This document shows, piece by piece, positions 24,205 to 31,835 of a stretch of 42,998 nucleotides of DNA (within the stretch, counting starts at the first letter, position 1; each line of letters opens with the position of its first letter). This DNA comes from Clostridia bacterium. Lineage in GTDB: Bacteria > Bacillota > Clostridia > Oscillospirales > CAG-272. The position numbers and the translations under genes are program-made. The stretch spans positions 1-42,998 of the forward strand of contig JAFZPN010000163.1 in the NCBI GenBank assembly GCA_017550315.1. The letters are read 5' to 3'. The notes beneath the pieces are model-generated. The model saw only the letters and a program-made list of their open reading frames with translations, did no database searches and was not told where the DNA came from.

Positions 24205-25626
24205 TCATGGCAGAAGCGTGTCGAGCGTGTTGTCATTCTGGTTGTCAAACACGCCGCGCAGGGAATACTGCATGAACAGCACGTCCGTGATCCCGTGCTT
24301 TTTCACGTATACCCGGTAATCCCCGATCTCCCGGATGCGGCGGTAATCGAAGATATATGCCTCGTCAAATGCGCTGGACAAGAGCTCCGAGATGCCGCGG
24401 GAATAGCTGTCCCCGAGCAGGAGCAGGATCCGGCCCGTGTGATTGTCCGGATAGCGCAGATATTGCGCGTAGGGATAGAAGGAAACATAATGGTCGGCGG
24501 AGATGTCCTTCGAGAACTTTCCGGACAGGTAGGTTTCCTTCCGTTCTTGGAAATCGCAGGGCTTGTCCGCCACAAGGGTGTGCTTCGGAAGATCATAATC
24601 GTAGAAGAAGAAGCTGTCGCGATAAGCCCGATATCCGCTCGTGCGCGCGAAGGTGCCGTAATAGTCAGCGCCCTCCACGTCGTACCGGACGCCAAGCGGC
24701 CGCAGCTCCGCATCTTCCCCGAACATCATGGTCACAATGTCGCAGTAGGCTTCATACATGCCGTATGCGTTCCAGTGGTGGTCCGTGAGGAAGAGCTTGC
24801 GGATGCTGTCATCGAGGGAATCGATCTTCAACCGGTCGTATGTGATCCCGTCGTCGAGCAGGCCGAAGAACTCGTCGACAAGCGGTCCGGTCGAGGGCTC
24901 GCCGGGGATGATATCCGAGAAGCACGCCGCGTCCTGCAGGCGGGAGCAGACATAGACCCACGGCGTCACGTTCGGATCAAGCGCGGCGATGGCGTTCACC
25001 TGGGAAGCCATCTTCTCCATGCGCTGATGGTAAATCCTCTCCGGCGTGCTGAACGCAGAGGTGATGAGCCCGATTTCGGTCCCGTCGGACATCTGCGCGT
25101 CGATCGTGTACAGATTCAGCCCGTCCCCGGATGCCTTGAGGAAATTTGCCGCAAAGGAGACGACCGTCGGACCGCTCTCCGCCGCCGGTTCTTCTCCCGG
25201 GGGTTCCGTCTCCGTGGGAAGCGCTTCGGTTTCGGCAGGCGCAGGATCGGCTTCAGCGGGCATATTGGAGGGACTATCCGCGGATAAAGTGTCCGCAGGC
25301 TTCGCGGGTTCTGCAGACCCTTCTTTCAACCCTGCGGAAAGAAGGGCGTTGAAGGGACGGTTGATCTCCGCCTGTGCCGTCTGCAGCGCGGTGACGATAT
25401 GCGCATAACCCGGCGAATAATTGACATAAACGTCTTCCGCGCCGGCTTTGAACCGCTCCGCGGCATCGAGCGCCGCGCTGTTCCACGTCCGCTCCGGCTC
25501 GATGATGTTGCCCATCTTCGGCATCTCGATCCAGCCGAGTGTCTCCGCCGTCTTCAGGGCGGGGCAGGTAACGGTGAGCAGCAGCACAAGGACGGTCACG
25601 ACCGTCACAAAGGTTTTCGGCTTCAT
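24205..25626 (-). CDS. DHHW-family (AlgX/AlgJ-like) exported acetyltransferase partner
   Basis: A 473-residue protein anchored by an N-terminal helix (residues 6-27), with a low-complexity acidic Pro/Ala/Glu region at about 115-150, then an SGNH-like catalytic domain. Motifs: TDHHWN (D282, H283, H284, W285) and LLLGDSYSRG (G405, D406, S407), which together give the Ser-His-Asp set of AlgX/AlgJ-type enzymes. It would transfer acetyl groups outside the membrane to a surface polysaccharide or wall polymer. AAGGAGG precedes the start, 14 bases after the MBOAT stop, so the two genes form an operon. No polymer synthesis genes are nearby. Confidence 0.85.
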   Translation of the reverse strand: MKPKTFVTVVTVLVLLLTVTCPALKTAETLGWIEMPKMGNIIEPERTWNSAALDAAERFKAGAEDVYVNYSPGYAHIVTALQTAQAEINRPFNALLSAGLKEGSAEPAKPADTLSADSPSNMPAEADPAPAETEALPTETEPPGEEPAAESGPTVVSFAANFLKASGDGLNLYTIDAQMSDGTEIGLITSAFSTPERIYHQRMEKMASQVNAIAALDPNVTPWVYVCSRLQDAACFSDIIPGEPSTGPLVDEFFGLLDDGITYDRLKIDSLDDSIRKLFLTDHHWNAYGMYEAYCDIVTMMFGEDAELRPLGVRYDVEGADYYGTFARTSGYRAYRDSFFFYDYDLPKHTLVADKPCDFQERKETYLSGKFSKDISADHYVSFYPYAQYLRYPDNHTGRILLLLGDSYSRGISELLSSAFDEAYIFDYRRIREIGDYRVYVKKHGITDVLFMQYSLRGVFDNQNDNTLDTLLP

Positions 25627-25640
25627 ACCTTCCCCTCCTT

Positions 25641-27059
25641 TCAGAATCGGAAATAGATGAACGGGTTATAAGACCCGACAGCGAGCGCGAGGATGCAGGC
25701 GGCAAGCGCGAGGATCGCCGCGGTATCCCGGATCACGCCGAGCTTCCCGGACGCGAATTTCTTCTTAACGGCAGGCCATATGGGCGCGGACAGCACGCAT
25801 CCGCAGACGAATGCCGCGAGGAAGCCGAGATCAAAGTGCGCGCCCTGCAGCAGGATCGGGAGGCGTCCCCCTGATCCGGCGAATCCGTACGCGCCGAAAA
25901 GGGCCGCGAACATGGCGCTCATCTGTCCGAATCCCTCAGAACGGAACATCACCCATCCGAACACAACAGCCGCGAGCGCCGTGATTCTGTTCAGCACGGG
26001 AATGTCCGCGAGCTTCGACCATACAAGTCTTTCAAGGATCAGGAGCAGGCCGTAATACGCGCCCCAGAGTACGTAGTTCCATCCCGCGCCGTGCCAGAGT
26101 CCCGTCAGGAGCCATACGACGGCAATGTTGCGTATCCATTTCAGCGTCGATACCCGGTTCCCGCCGAGCGGTATGTAGACGTAATCCCGGAAGAAGGAGG
26201 ACAGCGATATGTGCCACCGCCTCCAGAAATCCGTCACGGAGCGGGCGGCATAGGGATAACGGAAATTCTCCGCGTAATGAAAACCCATCATGCGGCCGAG
26301 GCCGATGGCCATGTCGGAATAGCCGGAAAAATCATAGTAGATCTGCAGGGTGTATGCAAGCGCTGCGATCCATGCGCCGGCCATGCCGTATTCCGCTGGA
26401 TCCGACGCAAAGAGCGCATCAGCGGTCTGCGCCATGACGTTGGCGATCAGGACTTTTTTCGCTAAACCCGCGAGGAAGCGGCGCATCCCTTCCGCTGTGT
26501 TTTCCGCCGTCTCGTTTCTGTCTGCCAGCTCCGCTTCGATATCCCGGTACCGCACGATCGGTCCGGCGATGAGCTGCGGAAACGCGCAGAGATATGCGCC
26601 GAGCGTGACCGGATTCCGCAGTGCCTCCACGTCCCCCCGATACACGTCGATGACGTAGGAAAGGATCTGGAAGGTGTAAAAGCTGATGCCGATCGGCAGG
26701 GGCAGTTCGGGTACGGGCAGGTTTACCGCCGGGATCAGATTGACGGCTCCGGCGAGAAAGCCCGCGTACTTGAACACGCCGATGAGCAGAAGATTGAAGA
26801 GGCAGGCCGCGACGAGCCAGCTCCTGCTTCTCCGGCTCCCGCCGGCCTTATTCTCGCCGGAGATGAGGAGGGCCAGCGCGTAGTTGACGCCGAGAGACAG
26901 CAGCATGAGCAGCACGTACACCGGCTCGCCCCATGCGTAGAAAAGGAGGGAGAAGACAAAAAGAAGCGCGTTCCTCGCCCGTCGTTTCTTCGCCGTATGA
27001 TAACACAGGAAGAAAACGGGGAGAAAGAGCAGCAGAAAAATGAGGGAGGAAAAGAGCAT
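25641..27059 (-). CDS. MBOAT-family membrane O-acyltransferase (AlgI/DltB-like)
   Basis: A 472-residue polytopic membrane protein that passes acyl groups across the membrane. Signature: DFWRRWHISLSSFFRDYVY followed by IPLGGNR, then the catalytic histidine H323 in LTGLWHGAGWNYV. I place the start at 27059 (MLFSSLIFLLLFLP): an in-frame ATG at 27116 lies inside the -10 box of the promoter and cannot be used. The first helix then starts right at the N-terminus as usual in AlgI proteins. It works with the DHHW protein encoded next in O-acetylation of an exported glycan or teichoic acid. Confidence 0.92.
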   Translation of the reverse strand: MLFSSLIFLLLFLPVFFLCYHTAKKRRARNALLFVFSLLFYAWGEPVYVLLMLLSLGVNYALALLISGENKAGGSRRSRSWLVAACLFNLLLIGVFKYAGFLAGAVNLIPAVNLPVPELPLPIGISFYTFQILSYVIDVYRGDVEALRNPVTLGAYLCAFPQLIAGPIVRYRDIEAELADRNETAENTAEGMRRFLAGLAKKVLIANVMAQTADALFASDPAEYGMAGAWIAALAYTLQIYYDFSGYSDMAIGLGRMMGFHYAENFRYPYAARSVTDFWRRWHISLSSFFRDYVYIPLGGNRVSTLKWIRNIAVVWLLTGLWHGAGWNYVLWGAYYGLLLILERLVWSKLADIPVLNRITALAAVVFGWVMFRSEGFGQMSAMFAALFGAYGFAGSGGRLPILLQGAHFDLGFLAAFVCGCVLSAPIWPAVKKKFASGKLGVIRDTAAILALAACILALAVGSYNPFIYFRF

Positions 27060-27114
27060 GCCCGGTCTCCGTATCCATCCGGCCGGATCACCGTGCCCGA
27101 TGGTATTTTTTCCC

Positions 27115-27143
27115 ATTATAGCACAGTTTCTCCGGAATGTAAA
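27115..27143 (-). promoter_or_regulatory. Promoter of the MBOAT-DHHW operon
   Basis: Minus strand TTTACA (27143-27138), 17-base spacer, TATAAT (27120-27115), with TGC extending the -10. Confidence 0.75.
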
Positions 27144-27218
27144 CCGGCGGCGGGCTGTTTTTTACGGCAATCCGCAGACAGACCGCGCTTTTTATACGTG
27201 CGCAGGGGAGATATATTC

Positions 27219-27247
27219 TTGACAGGCTCAAAGTTTCGCAGTATAAT
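27219..27247 (+). promoter_or_regulatory. Perfect consensus promoter upstream of the GH27/36-like gene
   Basis: TTGACA at 27219-27224, 17-base spacer, TATAAT at 27242-27247. It is divergent from the MBOAT promoter and about 200 bases before the glycosidase start. Confidence 0.8.
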
Positions 27248-27291
27248 AACATTGAGTACAACGTCAAATGTTTTTTCATTGAGGTGTCGAC

Positions 27292-27413
27292 ATGAAAAAC
27301 TTCTGTTCATACTCACGTTTCTCATCATTCTTACATCGCTGAGGTTACGTATGCGTTCTGTATCCGGTCGGCGAAGGGATGACCCGGCATATCGGACGCG
27401 GATTAGACTTTGA
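27292..27413 (+). pseudogene. Frameshifted signal-peptide relic between promoter and glycosidase
   Basis: After GAGGTG an ATG at 27292 opens a short frame, but the codons that follow make sense only if one A is added to the run after ATG: they then read MKKLLFILTFLIILTSL, a typical lipoprotein signal peptide. The sequence then becomes Arg-rich and meaningless to 27413. This is consistent with a lost solute-binding lipoprotein whose promoter now reads into the glycosidase gene. The unshifted ORF would be only 16 codons. Confidence 0.4.
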
Positions 27414-27445
27414 TTGAATCGGAATCATCGAAGGAGTGCGCGGCT

Positions 27446-28867
27446 ATGAGCATCATTCCGGCAAAAAACAGCGGCAGAATCGTGGATTATTTCTGCACAT
27501 GGGAACATCAGGGGCATTTTTCCGCCGGCAGGAGGAGCTCGGACCTGATCACCGAAGCATCGATGTTCGCAGGTGACCATCCGTGGTGCGAACTGTTCCC
27601 GGAGATCCGGGAGGAATTGTTTTTCGTCATGGATGACGGCTGGGATGTTCCGCCCGGCAGCCCGGCGGTAAAGGATTATACCGCTCTGCAGCCGCATCCG
27701 GAGAAATTCCCGTCGCTGACGGGTTCTCCCACCGAGCGGCTACGTCAGCTGGACGAAAAGGTCAGAAGAGCCGGCTGGTACGGACTCGGTCTGTGGATTG
27801 CCACCAACGCATACAAGAACGGGGAACTCGCGGAGTATAATGCACCGGATCCCGAGGTGGAAAACAGATGGCGCGAACGGATTCTGTTCAGCAGGGAAGC
27901 CGGCATCCGCTACTGGAAAGCAGACTGGGGAAATGAATGCTCTTCCATACCTTTCCGCCGGATGATGACGGAAATCGGGCATCTTTATCACCCCGATCTG
28001 ATCATCGAACACGGACGCGGGCATGCCCCGTACAACGGCAGAGCCAAACCCGGAAACTGCCGCGCCCGCGAAGACGAGACCTTTTTCCCCATGATGACCG
28101 GATTCTCACGGTACTCCGACGCGCTTCGTACCTACGACGTTGCGTGGCTCGAAAACGCGACTACCCTCGACCGGATCGAGACCTATTCCCGTACCGCGAC
28201 AGGGATCTTGAACTGCGAACATCTCGCGTATATGGGCGCGGTCCTCGGCTGCTCGATCGGTATCATGCAGTCGCCCCTGTTCTCTGACGCAGGGCTCGAA
28301 CCGGTCGCTGCCGTCCGCTGGCACAGAACGGCACCGCCGTTTGCGGGAGGAGAAACGCACGCGTCGGAAAAACTGCTGACCGAACATACGTTCCTCGCAA
28401 ACCCGACATGGTATTATGAAGACGCGCCGCGCGACCTTGTTCAGCAGGCTCCGGCGGTCGTATCGCGCGGGACCGGACTTCCGGAGGTGAGAAACGGCTG
28501 CGAGGAATGGATCCCGTTTATTGCCGCCTCCCTGAATCCGAACGGCGCGTATTCGGTTGGCTCATTCAAGCGTCAGTCGGACGGTGCCGGGACGGTTCTC
28601 CCGGATGTGGTCTGCCGACCGGAGCAGCTGGCCGAGAGAATCGGAGTTTTCGGGAATTTCTCAAGGTTGGAATTTGATTTCCGGCACACGGGCAGAAGAA
28701 TATCACGCGTATTGGCGCAGGGCTTGATTCGCGGAGAAGCGGAGGACGTGACTGACGCCTGTGTCGACAGCGACGGCAGAGTTGTGGTCGGACGAGAACT
28801 GATCGAACGGATCTTTCACACGGAGGACCGGTCCGCGCCGGCTGTCATGCTCGCTCTGACGTTCTGA
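27446..28867 (+). CDS. GH27/GH36-like glycosidase (alpha-galactosidase clan)
   Basis: A 473-residue cytoplasmic TIM-barrel protein. MDDGWD at residues 62-67 and RYWKADWG with the putative nucleophile D160 are the barrel motifs of clan GH-D (melibiase-type) enzymes; GLGLWIATNAY fits the beta-3 region. It is shorter than usual GH36 proteins and lacks their large N-terminal beta domain. The ATG at 27446 is chosen for the AAGGAG at the right distance. It is followed 90 bases later by a GH43-like gene, probably in one transcript, suggesting joint breakdown of one glycan. Exact family and substrate are uncertain. Confidence 0.7.
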   Translation: MSIIPAKNSGRIVDYFCTWEHQGHFSAGRRSSDLITEASMFAGDHPWCELFPEIREELFFVMDDGWDVPPGSPAVKDYTALQPHPEKFPSLTGSPTERLRQLDEKVRRAGWYGLGLWIATNAYKNGELAEYNAPDPEVENRWRERILFSREAGIRYWKADWGNECSSIPFRRMMTEIGHLYHPDLIIEHGRGHAPYNGRAKPGNCRAREDETFFPMMTGFSRYSDALRTYDVAWLENATTLDRIETYSRTATGILNCEHLAYMGAVLGCSIGIMQSPLFSDAGLEPVAAVRWHRTAPPFAGGETHASEKLLTEHTFLANPTWYYEDAPRDLVQQAPAVVSRGTGLPEVRNGCEEWIPFIAASLNPNGAYSVGSFKRQSDGAGTVLPDVVCRPEQLAERIGVFGNFSRLEFDFRHTGRRISRVLAQGLIRGEAEDVTDACVDSDGRVVVGRELIERIFHTEDRSAPAVMLALTF

Positions 28868-28957
28868 ACGGCGACCGTCTCCGGTTACTGGAACCCGTAA
28901 GAAAAAGCGGATCAAGGAATCGGGAACAAACAGAATAAACAGAAAGCGAGGCACCCT

Positions 28958-29896
28958 ATGCAGAAAGAAATCACCTATGACCAGACTACCCTCATGAAAC
29001 ATGGCTTTCCGAAGATCAAAAAGCTCGGTGCGGTCAGCCCTTACGGGGAGTCCTCTCCGTTTGTTTTCAACGACCGGCTGTACCGACTCGAACTGGTCGA
29101 TACTCACCGGCCCACAAACGGACTTGATCCCTCCCTGCCGATCCATGCGATCATCCGTGACCGCGAGACAGGCGAGATCCTGTCCCGGTTCGGCGAGGGG
29201 TGCTACTATTATTCTCTGTATCAGGAAAACGGTACGGTTTATGTCATCGGGACGAAATCCCTGCCCGGTTTACTGGCAGGGGACGGGTACCGGCTTTTTG
29301 AAAGCTGCGATCTTCTTCACTGGACGAGCCGTGATTTGCTGTCCAGACCGGGATGGAGGTTTTACAACTCTTCCTTGACCAGAGGGCCGGCAGGGTATGT
29401 CCTCTGTATGGAATCCGACACGATCGGCGTACCGTTCACCTGCTTCTTCGCGACTTCCCCCGACATGATCCACTGGACCTATATGGAGGATTCAAAGGGT
29501 TACCCGCTGGACCGGTACTGCGGCGGTCCCTGGATGCGTTACAGCCGCGGATACTATTATCTGATCATCGTTACCTGTCTTCCCGGCGCGCGATACACAA
29601 ACTATGTCTGTAGGACAAAAGATTTTGAAACGTGGGAACTCGGTTTCTACAACCCGCTTCTGATGCCGGACGAAGACGACCGGAGGATTTCTCCGTACAT
29701 GTATGACATTTCTCCGGAACTGCTTGAGCAGATCCGAACCGGTTTCATCGCCAGCAATTCCGATGTAGATCTCTGTGACTGGAAAGGGAAGACCTTGATC
29801 TCCTACAATGTTGGGAATCAGCTCGGATTCTACTACATGGCCGAGGCGGAATACGACGGCACGCTGGACGATTTCCTGGAAGCGTTTTTTGCGTGA
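28958..29896 (+). CDS. GH43/GH130-like five-bladed beta-propeller glycosidase
   Basis: A 312-residue protein rich in beta strands with repeated blade-like units: SPYGESSPFVFNDRLYRLE, then CDLLHWTSRDLL, SPDMIHWTYMED and TKDFETWELG. The recurrent xDxxxW pattern is typical of propeller glycosidases (clans GH-F/GH-J and GH130). No signal peptide. The three catalytic acids cannot be assigned by eye, so the family is uncertain. It follows the GH27/36-like gene and probably acts on the same glycan after import. Confidence 0.6.
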   Translation: MQKEITYDQTTLMKHGFPKIKKLGAVSPYGESSPFVFNDRLYRLELVDTHRPTNGLDPSLPIHAIIRDRETGEILSRFGEGCYYYSLYQENGTVYVIGTKSLPGLLAGDGYRLFESCDLLHWTSRDLLSRPGWRFYNSSLTRGPAGYVLCMESDTIGVPFTCFFATSPDMIHWTYMEDSKGYPLDRYCGGPWMRYSRGYYYLIIVTCLPGARYTNYVCRTKDFETWELGFYNPLLMPDEDDRRISPYMYDISPELLEQIRTGFIASNSDVDLCDWKGKTLISYNVGNQLGFYYMAEAEYDGTLDDFLEAFFA

Positions 29897-30098
29897 GCCT
29901 GCGCAATGGCGTAGCCTGCTAAACACATCTTAAAGCTTTTCCTTATCCGAATGACTCTTGAAGGACGGCACGAACGCAGCCGGAACGGGCAGTATTGACT
30001 ACTATGCGATTTTGAATCGAGCGCGGTTCGGTTTTGCGGTGTGAGCAAACCATTGGCCTTGAGACATTCGGATTCAGTCATACATATTCTTCTGTGCG

Positions 30099-30206
30099 CT
30101 TATGCAGGAACAACAAGCGTCCGCCCGTCGAGTCCGAAGACCGACAGGCGGACGTATTTCTTCTTCGTTCCGGTTCCCGGCTGTTCGGTCAGCGGGAGCC
30201 GCGGTA
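30099..30206 (+). repeat. 108-base direct repeat, copy 1, with long hairpin
   Basis: Matches 33605-33712 over 108 bases with seven mismatches and no gaps. It contains an elaborate hairpin: outer 8-bp stem CGTCCGCC/GGCGGACG enclosing GTCG/CGAC and GTC-CGAA-GAC, followed by the T-rich TATTTCTTCTT. A second hairpin (GGTTCCCG/CGGGAGCC) follows. Its right end covers the last codons of the acyltransferase (minus strand), so the repeat probably serves as the terminator of that gene. The stretch 29897-30098 to its left holds nothing recognisable. Confidence 0.85.
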
Positions 30207-31055
30207 ACCGACTCCGTAGGTCGAGGTGTAGTAGTCGACCCGTTTGGAGTCCCGGAAGATGGGCGGATAGGGATTCTCCTTCGGATCGATGCCCGCCAGG
30301 CGACAGACGGCTTCGTGGCAGCGAACCGTCAGGTCGCGCTGCCGTTCCCGCGGATCCAGCGTCTTGTCGGGAAGCAGCGGTTCGCCTATGCGAAGGGTAT
30401 AGGTTGCGATCTGGCGGAAGATGTGTTTCCGGATCCAGCCCGGTTCGCGGTACGAGAATCCGATCGGGAGAACCGGTTTGTCGCTGTCGCAGGCGATGTA
30501 TGCCGCGCCGGTCTTGAATGGACGGATCGGTGCATAGTATTCCCACATGCTGCCTTCCGCGTAGATGTGAAGCCAGCCGTGATCTTCCCGCAGGAGTTTC
30601 CGCAATGCTTTCAGATAAGTTTTCGTCGCTGCGACACCCGATTCCGGGATAGGGATCCCGCCGACCAGACGGATCAGGGTGCCGTTTTCGCCGTTGATGT
30701 TCGGAGCCCAGGCGAGCAGATTTGAATGATACGGGCGGATCGCATTCATAACGGCGATGTAGTCCCACATGTGCACATGGTTCGCGACGGAGACGACGCC
30801 GTTTCTGAGAAGATCCCGATGCTTACGGAGATTCCTCCTTCCTTCGATCCTCAGTCCCATGCGGGTCGCGGATACCGGAAATGCGAGTATATACAGGAGA
30901 AAGCGGATCACGCCCTGTTTGAAGCGGAACGAGACGGACCGGTCGATATAGGGATACATTGTATCGAAGACGATCCCGCGGTCCATATGGAGCTTGAGAT
31001 AATGCTTGTCCGTCTCCAGTGGGTACGGAAACTTGTCGGTCTTCGGATCAAACAT
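30189..31055 (-). CDS. PlsC-type lysophospholipid acyltransferase
   Basis: A 288-residue membrane-associated 1-acylglycerol-phosphate acyltransferase family protein. Start at 31055 after AAAAGGAG; a longer frame to 31088 lacks a binding site. Motif I is NHVHMWD (catalytic H93, D98); motif III is YAEGSMW; motif IV is KPVLPIGF. A hydrophobic segment lies at residues 48-63. Likely role: second acylation in phospholipid synthesis or modification of an exported lipid-linked polymer. Its C-terminus (YRGSR) is encoded inside the 108-base repeat, and the same C-terminal codons are preserved in the other repeat copy. Confidence 0.85.
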   Translation of the reverse strand: MFDPKTDKFPYPLETDKHYLKLHMDRGIVFDTMYPYIDRSVSFRFKQGVIRFLLYILAFPVSATRMGLRIEGRRNLRKHRDLLRNGVVSVANHVHMWDYIAVMNAIRPYHSNLLAWAPNINGENGTLIRLVGGIPIPESGVAATKTYLKALRKLLREDHGWLHIYAEGSMWEYYAPIRPFKTGAAYIACDSDKPVLPIGFSYREPGWIRKHIFRQIATYTLRIGEPLLPDKTLDPRERQRDLTVRCHEAVCRLAGIDPKENPYPPIFRDSKRVDYYTSTYGVGYRGSR

Positions 31056-31099
31056 GGCGATACTCCTTTTCGGATCAACTCTCATCATATGCCAAACTC

Positions 31100-31128
31100 A
31101 TTATACCATAAGGCATTTAAAAAATAAA
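31100..31128 (-). promoter_or_regulatory. Extended -10 promoter of the acyltransferase gene
   Basis: Minus strand TGG followed by TATAAT (31105-31100); the -35 (TTTATT, 31128-31123) is weak. The stretch between this promoter and the spore-protein promoter at 31316 contains only short, unrecognised frames. Confidence 0.55.
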
Positions 31129-31315
31129 GACTTGCGAACGGAGTTTTCAGAAAAGTTTGATTTCGTGCGCCGCGTGGATCGACAGCCTATGGATAAAGAT
31201 TTCGCAGCAGTAACAATGAAATTTCAGGAAAACTGTAAACGCACATCTGGCCAGCGACACTGTTCTGCCTTGTGATATGTTTTCCGAATGCGGACGCCCC
31301 AACAGAAATTCCCAT

Positions 31316-31345
31316 TCATAATCCTTACGTGTCGGCATCATACTA
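31316..31345 (+). promoter_or_regulatory. Candidate sigma-G (forespore) promoter
   Basis: TCATA at 31316-31320, 18-base spacer, CATACTA at 31339-31345. The -10 fits the sigma-G pattern CATnnTA and the -35 matches four of five positions. It lies 50 bases before the spore-protein start, the normal arrangement for ssp genes. Confidence 0.5.
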
Positions 31346-31397
31346 TGAGCGTGAGACAGAAGTCTCGCGAATCATAACGAATGGAGCGTATCAAATC

Positions 31398-31670
31398 ATG
31401 GCAAACAAGAATTCCAACAAGCTCACCGTTCCCGAAGCAAAGGACGCGATGGAGCAGTTCAAGCAGGAAGCCGCGAACGAAGTCGGCGTGACCCTCAAGT
31501 CCGGTGACAACGGCAACCTCACCTCCCGTGAAGCCGGTTCCATCGGCGGCCAGATGGTCAAGAACATATGTCCCGCACGACTGGTCAGAAATGTTCAATT
31601 TACACGGGAAAACCGCGTGATAAACGGCAGAAAGATGACGGTTAAGTACATAGTCGGCATTGCGGTGTGA
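31398..31670 (+). CDS. Alpha/beta-type small acid-soluble spore protein with a foreign C-terminus
   Basis: The first 56 residues are a canonical alpha/beta SASP, the DNA-coating protein of forespores: NKLTVPEAKDAMEQFKQEAA, then NLTSREAGSIGGQMVK including the GPR protease-type region. Normal proteins end about ten residues later (KMI...). Here the frame instead continues KNICPARLVRNVQFTREN and ends YIVGIAV, a 36-residue tail homologous to the one at 42839-42949. The DNA-binding core helix 2 may therefore be incomplete, and the product could be a defective or neofunctional SASP. The start has GGAG upstream and a possible sigma-G promoter. Confidence 0.8.
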   Translation: MANKNSNKLTVPEAKDAMEQFKQEAANEVGVTLKSGDNGNLTSREAGSIGGQMVKNICPARLVRNVQFTRENRVINGRKMTVKYIVGIAV

Positions 31671-31756
31671 AACGGAAAGGGATGACTTGATAAAACAACC
31701 ACGCATATTCTATGAGAGAAAATTGCAACTTTATTTGCAAATCTACGGTATTCATC

Positions 31757-31785
31757 TTGACAGGTAATTGATTGCATGTTATAAT
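31757..31785 (+). promoter_or_regulatory. Promoter of the AAA_14/DUF4143 ATPase gene
   Basis: TTGACA at 31757-31762, 17-base spacer, TATAAT at 31780-31785, with TGT extending the -10: near-perfect sigma-A promoter. Confidence 0.8.
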
Positions 31786-31835
31786 ACGAGAGAAAACTGT
31801 GTATAGTTGCAAAAAACTCTGATAGGAGCACAGGA

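Noticed and set aside
27060-27116. MBOAT start at 27116
   Set aside because: That ATG overlaps the TATAAT of the gene's own promoter; MLFSS at 27059 gives the usual AlgI N-terminus.
29833-30081. 82-codon minus-strand ORF between the GH43-like gene and repeat copy 1
   Set aside because: Low-complexity Ser/Arg-rich product, no ribosome binding site, overlaps the end of the GH43-like gene.
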